60,592 nt of DNA from the NCBI GenBank assembly GCA_040756575.1, contig JBFLYP010000016.1, forward strand, positions 1-60,592. The letters are read 5' to 3'. Below, one piece after another: positions 1 to 8,430 of this stretch. The stretch is from DTYU01 sp040756575. GTDB lineage: Bacteria; Bacillota; Desulfotomaculia; Desulfotomaculales; Ammonificaceae. Both the position numbers and the translations under genes were made by a program. Below the pieces are notes generated by a model, which was not told the origin of the DNA, searched no databases, and worked only from the letters and a program-made list of their open reading frames with translations. Positions within the stretch are counted from its first letter, which is position 1, and every line of letters begins with the position of its first letter.

Positions 1-118
1 CTTCTACAAACACAAGTAATATATTGGAAGACGTGGCACCGCGATTTTGAAATTTTAGTGCAAGACCTCGGTTGTATCAAGCCCTCCAAGAACTCGTGGC
101 ACTAAATTTCGCCCAGAA

Positions 119-646
119 GTGTCAAACTTGAGTTTCCGTAATCTGGAACCCGCAAGGCCCCTTAACTTCCAGCTTACGGTGTCCTCGCCGCTGAAAATTT
201 ACAGTAATCTGCCGGAGACCGGCGCTAATACTTTCGCCGGAGAGGTTTCCGGGCCGACCGTCATGGCCGGGAAGCTCCTGGAGGTGCGGGTGGACGGCTA
301 CCGCATTATCGCGCCACCGGATATCGTAAGGCGCATTCCTGTTCTAATGCCGGAACTGCGAGAGGGTGTGCGGGCTGTCGCCGTGGTACTTACCCGGCGC
401 TTGGTATACACCTATCTTCTCGTGGCTGTCTTCTCGGTGGGGGAATGGGATCTGGCAAGCCTCCGCTTCGGCCTTCAGACACTGCCGGCCGGGGGAGGAG
501 CGGCAGCGTTCAATCCCTTTCAACTGGCCCAGCCTGCGCCGGGGAGCGATCCCTTAGTGGTGTCATTTGTCCTGTTTATCGCCGCTGTTTTTCTCCTTTC
601 CTGCGGACAAATGCTCTTCACCCGCTGCGGGTACCTGTTAAGGTAG
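119..646 (+). CDS. Doubtful hypothetical protein
   Basis: An open frame of 175 codons starts at GTG, but I see no Shine-Dalgarno site upstream of it. I do not recognise the protein. Residues about 95-107 and 145-165 are hydrophobic and could be membrane segments; the middle is rich in Gly, Ala and Pro. It lies alone between the window edge and a convergent macrodomain gene, so context gives no clue. It may be a real orphan membrane protein, a decayed gene or a chance ORF in GC-rich DNA. Confidence 0.3.
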   Translation: MSNLSFRNLEPARPLNFQLTVSSPLKIYSNLPETGANTFAGEVSGPTVMAGKLLEVRVDGYRIIAPPDIVRRIPVLMPELREGVRAVAVVLTRRLVYTYLLVAVFSVGEWDLASLRFGLQTLPAGGGAAAFNPFQLAQPAPGSDPLVVSFVLFIAAVFLLSCGQMLFTRCGYLLR

Positions 647-722
647 GGTACGGGTTGTTCGCTCCCGTTCTGCCATGCCGTTTGTTTGATACTCTAACCG
701 GTAGGCTTTTGCTTTCCGGTCC

Positions 723-1277
723 TCAAGTTTTATCGCCGAGTTCCGTCCAGACCCTCTTGTACACCGCCACGTCCTCGTCCGAAAAAAGGACGAAGCGGAC
801 TTCCGCCAGGGGTTTGCTTTTAACGTACTCGCGAACGGTCTCAATCGCGATCCTGGCGGCGCGCTCTTTCGGGAAGCGGTACGCGCCGGTGCTGATGGCA
901 GGGAAGGCGATCGTTTTCACGCCGTGGGCCGCTGCGAGCTCAAGCGAACTCAGGTAGGTCTGGCGCAGCAGTGAGTCTTCGCCTGCGTCTCCGCCCAACC
1001 ACCGCGGACCGACGGTGTGAATCACGTAGCGGGCTTTAAGATTACCCCCGGTTGTTAAAACGGCGTGCCCGGTACGGCAGGTGCCCTGTTCTGCGACTAT
1101 CCTCTTGCATTCTTCAAGGATTGCGGGGCCGCCGGCGCGGTGGATGGCGCCGTCAACGCCGCCGCCGCCCATGAGACTAGGGTTCGCCGCGTTGACAACC
1201 GCATCCGTATCCTGCTTGGTGATGTCTCCTTTAGTGATTACAATCTTGGTATCCCGGATTACGGCTTCTAAAGTCAA
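723..1277 (-). CDS. Macrodomain protein, probable O-acetyl-ADP-ribose deacetylase
   Basis: This 184-residue protein is a single macrodomain of the MacroD/YmdB type, which binds ADP-ribose and removes acetyl or ADP-ribosyl groups from O-acetyl-ADP-ribose or modified proteins in the cytoplasm. The signature DAVVNAANPSLMGGGGVDGA near residues 25-44 supplies the adenine- and ribose-contacting residues, and AFPAISTGAYRFP near 125-137 is the second conserved loop. Length is normal for a stand-alone macrodomain. The start is TTG, chosen because AGGTGG lies about seven bases upstream. It is transcribed divergently from the liv operon. No toxin such as DarT is adjacent, so a toxin-antitoxin role is not supported. 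Confidence 0.88.
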   Translation of the reverse strand: MTLEAVIRDTKIVITKGDITKQDTDAVVNAANPSLMGGGGVDGAIHRAGGPAILEECKRIVAEQGTCRTGHAVLTTGGNLKARYVIHTVGPRWLGGDAGEDSLLRQTYLSSLELAAAHGVKTIAFPAISTGAYRFPKERAARIAIETVREYVKSKPLAEVRFVLFSDEDVAVYKRVWTELGDKT

Positions 1278-1512
1278 AGTGGTTCCACCTTTGCCTTCGC
1301 ATTATTTTACAGGAATAAAATAACACAACTGATCGGCTGACGCAACTGGAGAGCTGCTAAAACAGGAGTGGATTGGAAAACTTGCTTCTTAAAAAAGGAT
1401 TTTGCCGGTTGGTGTGGAAATAAAAAAACTTGTTAGGCATCTTGCAGGAAGCCTAAACCGCGGGTTTGCGGTTTCGAGCTTCCTTTCAAGAGGTGTAAGG
1501 GGTCACGTATTC

Positions 1513-2289
1513 TTGAAGCAGCTGGCTATTGAGCAACTTTCCCTCCACTTCGGTGGTGTTACCGCGCTTTTTAATGTAAGCCTGGAGGTTAATAAAGGAG
1601 AGATTTTAGCCGTTATCGGGCCGAACGGTGCCGGAAAAACCAGCCTGCTCAACTGTATCAGCGGCCTTTACCATCCGAGTACAGGAAGGATCCTGTTCTC
1701 AAACCGCGACATTACTCGTTTTCCCCCGCACCGGCGGGCAGCACTCGGTATATCAAGGACGTTTCAAAATATCGAGCTATTCAAGCACCTCAGCGTGTTG
1801 GACAACATCATGCTCGGGCGGCACGTGCACATGCGGTCGGGCATTCTTTCAGGCAGTATATACTGGGGCTTTGCGCAGCGCGAGGAGGTGAGGCACCGCC
1901 GCCGCGTCGAGGAGATCGTTGATTTTTTAGAAATTGAAAGCGTCCGGAGCAAAGCGGTCGGGACCCTTCCCTATGGTTTGCAAAAGAGGGTCGAATTAGG
2001 GCGTGCACTGGCGCTTGAACCGACTCTCCTCTTGCTGGACGAGCCGATGGCGGGCATGAACGCCGAGGAGAAAGAGGATATGGCGCGCTTTATTTTGGAT
2101 ATCGCCGAAGAATGGGGTACCACAATGATCCTGATAGAGCATGATATGGGTGTTGTTATGGATGTTTCCGACCGCGTTGCGGTCTTTGATTTTGGGCGTA
2201 AAATCGCTGAAGGAACGCCGGCGGAGGTGCAGCAGAACCCGCGGGTCATCGAGGCCTATCTTGGGCGGCATGCGGGAAGCGAGAGATGA
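1513..2289 (+). CDS. livG: HAAT-family ABC transporter ATPase, LivG-like
   Basis: This is the ATP-hydrolysing subunit of a hydrophobic amino acid or organic acid uptake transporter, acting at the cytoplasmic face of the membrane. Walker A GPNGAGKTS lies near residues 35-43, the LivG-type signature YGLQKRVELGRAL near 155-168, and Walker B LLLLDEPMAGM near 172. The frame is open further upstream to 1402, but TTG at 1513 gives the usual LivG N-terminus (258 residues) and follows an AGGGGT site; the 37 residues before it look non-native. It is the first gene of a seven-gene operon and overlaps the next gene by four bases. Substrate cannot be read from the ATPase. Confidence 0.9.
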   Translation: MKQLAIEQLSLHFGGVTALFNVSLEVNKGEILAVIGPNGAGKTSLLNCISGLYHPSTGRILFSNRDITRFPPHRRAALGISRTFQNIELFKHLSVLDNIMLGRHVHMRSGILSGSIYWGFAQREEVRHRRRVEEIVDFLEIESVRSKAVGTLPYGLQKRVELGRALALEPTLLLLDEPMAGMNAEEKEDMARFILDIAEEWGTTMILIEHDMGVVMDVSDRVAVFDFGRKIAEGTPAEVQQNPRVIEAYLGRHAGSER

Positions 2290-4214
2290 CAACGGAAGTT
2301 ATCGGAGCAGAAACCTTACCGCAATTGTTGGTCCGCAACGCGCGCCGCTGCGGGGAAAAGGTGGCGCTGAGGGAGAAAGAGTTCGGCATCTGGCAAACGA
2401 TATCGTGGAACGAGTACCTAAAGCATGTGCGGAACTTCTGCCTTGGTCTGGTGAGTCTCGGTTTTGAAGCCGGAGACAAAGTGGCGATAATAGGCGATAA
2501 CCGCCCCGAATGGATTTATGCCGAGTTGGCGGCGCAGGCCGGGGGCGGCGTATCCTTGGGGATTTACCAGGATTCGCTTCCCCGGGAGGTAAGCTACGTT
2601 ATCAGCCATTCCGACAGCCGGTTTGTCGTGGTAGAGGACCAGGAACAGGTGGACAAAATACTCGAGATCAAGCAGGAACTGCCGGCGGTTAAGAAAGTGA
2701 TTTATTACGATCCCAAGGGAATGAAAGGCTATCACGACCCCCTCTTGCTGGAATTTGAGGCTGTTGAGGCGATGGGTGAAGAACTCCACCGCAAATCCCC
2801 CGCCCTTTTTGAGGAAATGGTCAGGCGGGGCCGGGCCGACGATCTGGCGATTATCGCTTACACTTCGGGGACGACGGGCTTCCCGAAGGGTGCGATGATG
2901 AGTCACAAGAACATGCTGAGTATGGCCCAAAACCTCCTCAGCGTAGATCCGCTCGATGCGAAAAGCGAGTTTTTGTCTTTTCTGCCCCTTGCCTGGATGG
3001 GGGAGCAGATGATGGCCGTTTCCGCCGCTCTATGGGTAGGATTCACCGTGAACTTTCCCGAGGAACCGGAAACCGTACAGCAGAACCTGCGGGAGATAGG
3101 CCCCCACATGATGTTTTCACCCCCCCGCATCTGGGAGGATATCGTTTCCCGTGTACAGGTGAAGATGGAGGACTCTACCTGGCTTAAAAGGACGCTATAC
3201 CGTTTTTTTATGGATGTCGGCTGCCGCGTGGCGGATGCGCGTTTTGCAAAAAAGAAACCCTCCGTGGGTTTGCAGGCCCTGAACCGGCTGGGGGAGTTAT
3301 TGATTTTCAGCGCCATAAAAGACCATTTAGGGCTCCAGCGGCTGAGGTACGCGTATACCGGAGGCGCAGCACTAGGACCGGAGGTTTTCCGTTTCTTTCA
3401 CGCTCTCGGGGTCAATCTAAAGCAGATTTACGGACAGACGGAGATTGCCGGCATTTCGGTGGTGCACCGGAACGGGGACATCAGGTTCCATACGGTAGGC
3501 ATGCCCATTCCGGAAACCGAAGTCCGGATTTCTGAAGAGGGGGAAATCCTTTCGCGCAGCCCTTCCGTTTTCCTCGGATATTACAAAAACCCTGAGGCTA
3601 CGGCGGAGGTGCTGCGGGACGGGTGGCTGCACTCCGGGGATGCGGGCTATATCGATGAAGGCGGTCACCTCGTGGTGATTGACCGTTTAAAAGACGTAAT
3701 GCGTCTCGCCGACGGGAGCATCTTTTCCCCTCAGTATATCAGCAACAAGCTAAAGTTCAGCCCCTACATCAAGGAGGCAGTCGTCATCGGCAAAGACCGG
3801 CCTTACGTCGTGGCGTTGATTAACATCGATATGGCAAATGTCGGGCGGTGGGCGGAAAACCATCATCTCCCTTATACGACTTACGTTGACCTTTCTCAGA
3901 AGCCGGAAGTGCTTGAACTGGTATCGCAGGAGGTAAAGCGAGTGAATGAGGATTTGCCGTCTGCGGTACGGATCAAGCGGTTTGTCATCCTCCACAAGGA
4001 GCTCGATGCAGACGACGAGGAGCTGACGCGTACGCGGAAAGTACGGTTAGGCTACGTGATTGCTAAATATGCTGACCTGGTAGAGGGTCTTTATCAGGGA
4101 TTGCCGGAGATCCGGGTAGAAACCCTGGCGAAATATCGAGACGGCCGGGGAATAGTGGTTCAGACCGCCCTGAAGGTAATACAGGTGGAAAGAGATCAAG
4201 CGGAGGTGGCCTGA
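2286..4214 (+). CDS. AMP-dependent acyl-CoA synthetase (long-chain-fatty-acid CoA ligase type)
   Basis: This 642-residue adenylate-forming enzyme should activate a carboxylic acid with ATP and CoA to an acyl-CoA in the cytoplasm. The ATP-binding motif YTSGTTGFPKGAMMSH lies near residues 193-208, the QIYGQTE motif near 380, and the hinge region with LHSGDAGYIDEGGHLVVIDR near 447-466. Length and motif order match the FAA1/LC-FACS group. It overlaps livG by four bases and ends one base before livH, so translation is coupled to the transporter. This placement suggests that the imported acid is trapped as a CoA ester. The substrate is unknown; branched-chain, fatty or aromatic acids are all possible. 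Confidence 0.88.
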   Translation: MTTEVIGAETLPQLLVRNARRCGEKVALREKEFGIWQTISWNEYLKHVRNFCLGLVSLGFEAGDKVAIIGDNRPEWIYAELAAQAGGGVSLGIYQDSLPREVSYVISHSDSRFVVVEDQEQVDKILEIKQELPAVKKVIYYDPKGMKGYHDPLLLEFEAVEAMGEELHRKSPALFEEMVRRGRADDLAIIAYTSGTTGFPKGAMMSHKNMLSMAQNLLSVDPLDAKSEFLSFLPLAWMGEQMMAVSAALWVGFTVNFPEEPETVQQNLREIGPHMMFSPPRIWEDIVSRVQVKMEDSTWLKRTLYRFFMDVGCRVADARFAKKKPSVGLQALNRLGELLIFSAIKDHLGLQRLRYAYTGGAALGPEVFRFFHALGVNLKQIYGQTEIAGISVVHRNGDIRFHTVGMPIPETEVRISEEGEILSRSPSVFLGYYKNPEATAEVLRDGWLHSGDAGYIDEGGHLVVIDRLKDVMRLADGSIFSPQYISNKLKFSPYIKEAVVIGKDRPYVVALINIDMANVGRWAENHHLPYTTYVDLSQKPEVLELVSQEVKRVNEDLPSAVRIKRFVILHKELDADDEELTRTRKVRLGYVIAKYADLVEGLYQGLPEIRVETLAKYRDGRGIVVQTALKVIQVERDQAEVA

Positions 4215-5093
4215 TTGTTATTCCAACTCCTTGTTACGGGGCTTGTGGTAGGCAGCATATATGCACTTGTAGCCTTGGGCTTCGTTCTCATTTATAAGGC
4301 CAGCGACTGTATTAATTTCGCCCAGGGCGAATTCCTTCTAATTGGCGCGTACGTTTCACTGGCGCTGGTGGCCACCCACGAGGTTCCTTTTCTGCTCGCG
4401 GTCGGTTTAACCCTGTTTATGGCGGTATTACTCGGGGTGTTGGTGGAGCGCCTCATACTCCGGCCGTTTATCGGCGAGCCTGTGATCTCGGTAATTATGG
4501 CCACAATAGGTCTTTCCAGCCTGATGCGTGGGATTGTTCAGATCTTTTGGGGTACTGAAACACGAGTTTTCCCCCCAATTTTCCCCCAGGAGCCGGTCAC
4601 GATAGGCGGAGCGGTTGTTTCCCAGGTTTACCTTTGGTCGCTAATTTTAGCGATTCTATTACTCGTAATTCTCTCATTATTTTTTAAGTTCACGACGACC
4701 GGGATCGTCATGCGGGCTGTTGCGGACGACCAGCAGGCGGCTCTGTCGATGGGAATCAGCGTGAAGAAGGTTTTCGCCATCACCTGGGCGATTGCGGCTG
4801 TGGTGGCGGCCGTAGGCGGGATTCTCTTAGGTAACATCAACGGAGTCAACTCTTCGCTGGCGCACCTGGGGCTTAAAGTGCTTCCGGTCGCGATCCTCGG
4901 TGGATTGGACAGCGTCCCCGGGGCGATCATCGGCGGTTTTATCATCGGGGTGCTTGAAAACCTGGCGGGCGGGTATCTTGACCCCGTTCTGGGCGGCGGG
5001 GTTAAGGAGGTTTTCCCCTTCGTAGTGCTGGTTGTTATTCTCCTAATTCGGCCGTACGGCCTCTTTGGCAAGGAAATAATCGAAAGGGTGTAG
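4215..5093 (+). CDS. livH: HAAT-family ABC transporter permease, LivH-like
   Basis: This 292-residue integral membrane permease forms half of the translocation channel of the liv-type transporter. It is almost entirely hydrophobic with about eight segments and has the family N-terminus GLVVGSIYALVALGFVLIYK and the loop GINFAQGE-like sequence CINFAQGEF near residues 33-41. The EAA-like region around ADDQQAALSMGISVKKVF is typical of LivH and contacts the ATPases. Translation starts at TTG directly after the TGA of the synthetase gene, with CGGAGGTGG upstream. It is followed five bases later by livM. Confidence 0.93.
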   Translation: MLFQLLVTGLVVGSIYALVALGFVLIYKASDCINFAQGEFLLIGAYVSLALVATHEVPFLLAVGLTLFMAVLLGVLVERLILRPFIGEPVISVIMATIGLSSLMRGIVQIFWGTETRVFPPIFPQEPVTIGGAVVSQVYLWSLILAILLLVILSLFFKFTTTGIVMRAVADDQQAALSMGISVKKVFAITWAIAAVVAAVGGILLGNINGVNSSLAHLGLKVLPVAILGGLDSVPGAIIGGFIIGVLENLAGGYLDPVLGGGVKEVFPFVVLVVILLIRPYGLFGKEIIERV

Positions 5094-5098
5094 GTTGT

Positions 5099-6187
5099 TT
5101 GCGGTTGAGATTCCCGTTTGTGATGGATTGCGGTCTTTACACCACCTCCTACCAGGAAGATATGGCAATACTTTTTGCCCCTGGAGCAAAGGTGAAAGTG
5201 GCATGCATAATGGCGTTTTTCTTGTTTTTTCCGCAGTTGGTGAACGGCTTGTTCGGCGAACCTGGACTCTATTATGTGAGCGTAACAAATCTTGTTGCCA
5301 TTGCTGTTATCGGGGCGCTTGGGTTAAACATCCTCACCGGTTTTACAGGACAGATTTCCATCGGCCACGGTGCCTTTATGGGTGTGGGTGCGTACACTGT
5401 CGGTATTTTGACCACAAAACTCGGGCTTTCTTACTGGGCGGCGCTTCCGCTTGCAGGGATTGCGGCAGCGGTGGTCGGGGCGTTCTTCGGAATTCCTTCG
5501 CTCAGGCTGAAGGGGCTTTACCTGGCCATTGCCACCCTTGCCGCACAGGTTATCATTGAATACACGATCATTCACTGGCCCGGTCTAACCGGCGGATCGG
5601 CGGGAATCGTGCTGCAAACGCCGAAGTTAGGTTCTGTATCCCTCTCATCCGATGTTCCTTTTTACTATTTCGCGCTGCTTATTGTGACTGTAGCGGTGGT
5701 ATGCACGGTAAATCTCTTCCGGAGCAGGGTCGGTAGGGCGTTTATGGCGGTGCGCGACCGGGATATTGCGGCTGCGGTTATGGGTATTAGCCTGCTCAAA
5801 TACAAGGTTATGGCTTTCGGGCTCAGCGCGTTTTACGCGGGAATAGCCGGCGCGCTCCTGGTAACGTACAACCGCGTGATTACCCCGGAGTGGTTTTCGG
5901 CCGACGTGTCCATCCAGTACCTCGCGATGATTATCATCGGTGGTCTCGGCAGCGTGATGGGTTCCATATACGGGGCTGCATTTATGACTCTCTTACCAAT
6001 CCTTTTGCGTGAGTTTGCAGGCTTTTTGGGCAATTACTTCCCGAACGTTGAGCAATCATTGATAGCGATGGAGACCGCGCTGTTCGGGCTCACAATTATT
6101 CTGTTTTTGATTTTCGAACCGGAAGGCCTGGCAAAGTTATGGAATGACATAAAAAACTATTTCCGGTTATGGCCGTTCTCCTATTAG
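5099..6187 (+). CDS. livM: HAAT-family ABC transporter permease, LivM-like
   Basis: This permease is the partner of LivH. Its family hallmarks are GLNILTGFTGQISIGHGAFM near residues 80-99 and the cytoplasmic coupling loop AVRDRDIAAAVMGISLLKYK near 218-237, within a protein of about ten hydrophobic segments. The start is uncertain: TTG at 5099 gives 362 residues with a polar N-terminus, whereas ATG at 5162 follows AGGAAG and gives 341 residues beginning with MAILFAPG. Either is normal length for LivM. Order livG-synthetase-livH-livM-livK-livF matches other HAAT operons of anaerobes. Confidence 0.92.
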   Translation: MRLRFPFVMDCGLYTTSYQEDMAILFAPGAKVKVACIMAFFLFFPQLVNGLFGEPGLYYVSVTNLVAIAVIGALGLNILTGFTGQISIGHGAFMGVGAYTVGILTTKLGLSYWAALPLAGIAAAVVGAFFGIPSLRLKGLYLAIATLAAQVIIEYTIIHWPGLTGGSAGIVLQTPKLGSVSLSSDVPFYYFALLIVTVAVVCTVNLFRSRVGRAFMAVRDRDIAAAVMGISLLKYKVMAFGLSAFYAGIAGALLVTYNRVITPEWFSADVSIQYLAMIIIGGLGSVMGSIYGAAFMTLLPILLREFAGFLGNYFPNVEQSLIAMETALFGLTIILFLIFEPEGLAKLWNDIKNYFRLWPFSY

Positions 6188-6274
6188 TTATGCAAAGGAG
6201 GTGGAAGCGAATATTCTCAGGAATGCTGCGATGGCAAGGAACCTATCACCAGGATTGTAAAAGGGGGTAAAACT

Positions 6275-7477
6275 ATGCGTTCTCGTGCATTATGGGTTGT
6301 ACTGCTTTGTACCTTTCTATCGGTAGCGCTTATAGCGTCCGGATGCGGCAAGAAGAAGGAGGCTGCGGCACCAAGCCACGAGAGTAAAGAGCCGGTTAAA
6401 ATCGGCGGCATCTTCGACCTTACCGGTGGGACGGGGGATGTTGGTGAACCTTACGCTAAAGGGGCAAATGCCTATATCGATTATATCAACAGTAAGGGCG
6501 GAATTAACGGCCGGCAGGTGGATCTTATCGATTTTGATTACAAATACGACAAAACAAAGGCTGTAGAAATTTACAACAAACTTGTTAAGCAAGATAAGGT
6601 TACGGCAATCCTCGGCTGGGGTACCGGAGATACCGAGGCACTCAAACAGATCATAGCGGGCGATAAGATTCCTTATATTTCCGGCTCTTACTCTGAGGGG
6701 CTGCTCGATATCGATCAGTGCCCGTATAACTTCCTGGTCGCGGCTTCCTATTCAGACCAAGCCAGGATCGCGATCAAGTGGATTAAGGAAAACTGGAAGG
6801 GCGCCGGGAAGCCGAAAATAGCCTTCGTTTTCAATGATACGCCTTTCGGCAGGTCTCCAATCGATGATGCAAAGAAGTTTGCTGTCGAAAACGGGTTTGA
6901 AGTCGTGGCTGATGAAGTGGTTGACCTGAAGGCACTTGACGCAACTACGCAAGTACTCGACCTGAAGCAGAAGAAGGCGGACTTCGCGATCATCCAGGGA
7001 ACTTCCAACCTCACGGCAACGGTGCTGAAGGATGCGAAAAAGAACGGTGTGACGACGCAGTTTATCGGCCTCAACTGGGCTGCTGACGAAAAGGTCATCC
7101 AGCTTGCCGGCGACGCGGCAGAAGGTTATATCGGTGTGATCCCCTTCGCCTTCCCGTATGAAGACGTACCGGGAATGGCAGCGATAAAGGAGTACCTGGC
7201 CTCCCAGGGCGAGAAACTCGAGAAGATTAACCAGAAGTTTGTCCAGGGCTGGTGCTCGACGATGGTTATGCTTGAGGGTGTAAAGCGTGCTGGTGACAAT
7301 CTGACCGGTGAAGGAATCAAGGCCGGTCTTGAAAGCCTTTCGGAGTTTGACACCGGCGGCCTCTCGGCCCCCGTGACGTTCACCCCGGAGAGCCACCGCG
7401 GCAGCGAGAAGGTCCGTCTGGCCAAGGTTACCAACGGCAGGTTTGAGTACCTGACCGATTGGATCGGTTACAAGTAA
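6275..7477 (+). CDS. livK: Lipoprotein substrate-binding protein, LivK-like
   Basis: This 400-residue extracytoplasmic binding protein delivers substrate to LivHM. A lipoprotein signal peptide with the lipobox IASGC ends at Cys near residue 24, so the mature protein should be anchored to the outer face of the membrane. The mature part opens with PVKIGGIFDLTGGTGDVG, the type I periplasmic-binding fold of the leucine/amide-urea family (Peripla_BP_6). Length is typical. AAAGGGGG precedes the ATG. A long hairpin follows the gene and may raise its level relative to the membrane subunits. The ligand cannot be assigned; the nearby CoA ligases point to a carboxylate rather than an amino acid. Confidence 0.92.
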   Translation: MRSRALWVVLLCTFLSVALIASGCGKKKEAAAPSHESKEPVKIGGIFDLTGGTGDVGEPYAKGANAYIDYINSKGGINGRQVDLIDFDYKYDKTKAVEIYNKLVKQDKVTAILGWGTGDTEALKQIIAGDKIPYISGSYSEGLLDIDQCPYNFLVAASYSDQARIAIKWIKENWKGAGKPKIAFVFNDTPFGRSPIDDAKKFAVENGFEVVADEVVDLKALDATTQVLDLKQKKADFAIIQGTSNLTATVLKDAKKNGVTTQFIGLNWAADEKVIQLAGDAAEGYIGVIPFAFPYEDVPGMAAIKEYLASQGEKLEKINQKFVQGWCSTMVMLEGVKRAGDNLTGEGIKAGLESLSEFDTGGLSAPVTFTPESHRGSEKVRLAKVTNGRFEYLTDWIGYK

Positions 7478-7498
7478 TTCTTGACTGAGATGAAACGG

Positions 7499-7556
7499 GT
7501 TGCGGCCGTCGGGACACTGGAACTAAGAAGGGCTGGTTTGTCCGGCGGCCGCAAGT
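7499..7556 (+). promoter_or_regulatory. Long hairpin between livK and livF
   Basis: The arms TTGCGGCCG (7500-7508) and CGGCCGCAA (7546-7554) are perfectly complementary, and an inner GGACA/TGTCC pairing extends the stem. Only a short T-containing tail follows. Hairpins after binding-protein genes of ABC operons often stabilise the upstream mRNA or give partial termination. The structure is seen in the sequence; the role is inferred. Confidence 0.6.
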
Positions 7557-7635
7557 TTTACTCTGACGGGAGGGGTTATAACGGTGAGGCTGGGTGCTTC
7601 TTCCCCGTTACGCCTGTTATAAGGAGGGGATGTGT

Positions 7636-8430
7636 TTGCTTGTTTTAAACAACGTGGAGGTAATCTACGACCGCGTTATTTTAGTGTTGAAGGGCATGTC
7701 GCTCACTGTACCCGAGGGTAGCATTGTGGCGCTGTTAGGCTCCAACGGTGCGGGAAAAACAACCACCCTGAAAGCCATTTCCGGGTTGCTGCAGACCGAA
7801 AACGGGAAAGTAACCGACGGCACCATTGAGTTCTGCGGCGAAAACATCACCAACCTGGACGCGGAGAAGGTTGTTCGCAAAGGAATCTTTCAGGTCATGG
7901 AGGGGCGCCGGGTCTTTGAGCACCTAACGGTGGAAGAAAACCTGCTCGCGGGGAGCTATATTCGCAAGGACAGAGGAAATATCAGGAAGAACCTGGATCT
8001 TGTTTACCAGTACTTTCCGCGGCTTGCGGACCTGCGCCACAGGGTGGCGGGGTACCTTTCCGGCGGCGAGCAGCAAATGTTAGCAATCGGCCGGGCCTTA
8101 ATGGCAAAGCCCAAAATGATGTTACTTGATGAGCCGTCTTTGGGATTGGCGCCGCTCTTGGTGGCGGAGATCTTTAATATAATTCGCGAGATCAATCGCA
8201 ACGAAAAGACCACGATCCTGGTGGTGGAGCAGAACGCCAACGTCGCCCTCTCAATCGCCGACTATGGGTACATTATGGAAAACGGGAAGATCGTGCTTGA
8301 GGGCGAGGTGGAAAAACTGAGAGAAAATGAGGACGTCAGGGAGTTTTACCTTGGTCTTACCCAGGTCGGCAAAAAGAAGAGTTACCGCGAGGTAAAGCAT
8401 TACAAAAGGCGCAAGAGGTGGCTCGGATGA
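7636..8430 (+). CDS. livF: HAAT-family ABC transporter ATPase, LivF-like
   Basis: This is the second ATPase of the transporter (264 residues). Walker A GSNGAGKTTT lies near residues 34-43, the signature LSGGEQQM near 141-148 and Walker B MMLLDEPSLGLAP near 161. An ATG at 7630 is only two bases from AAGGAGG (7621-7627), so TTG at 7636, giving MLVLNNVEVIYD and normal spacing, is the better start. The C-terminus carries a basic tail (KHYKRRKR) beyond the usual LivF end. Its stop overlaps the ATG of the next CoA ligase as ATGA. Confidence 0.92.
   Translation: MLVLNNVEVIYDRVILVLKGMSLTVPEGSIVALLGSNGAGKTTTLKAISGLLQTENGKVTDGTIEFCGENITNLDAEKVVRKGIFQVMEGRRVFEHLTVEENLLAGSYIRKDRGNIRKNLDLVYQYFPRLADLRHRVAGYLSGGEQQMLAIGRALMAKPKMMLLDEPSLGLAPLLVAEIFNIIREINRNEKTTILVVEQNANVALSIADYGYIMENGKIVLEGEVEKLRENEDVREFYLGLTQVGKKKSYREVKHYKRRKRWLG

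Noticed and set aside
723..1277. DarT/DarG-type toxin-antitoxin role for the macrodomain protein
   Set aside because: No DarT-like gene is adjacent, and the sequence matches stand-alone MacroD-type deacetylases.
1291..1321. Promoter TTGCCT-TAAAAT for the liv operon
   Set aside because: The spacing is 19 bases, longer than favourable, so I did not list it as a feature.
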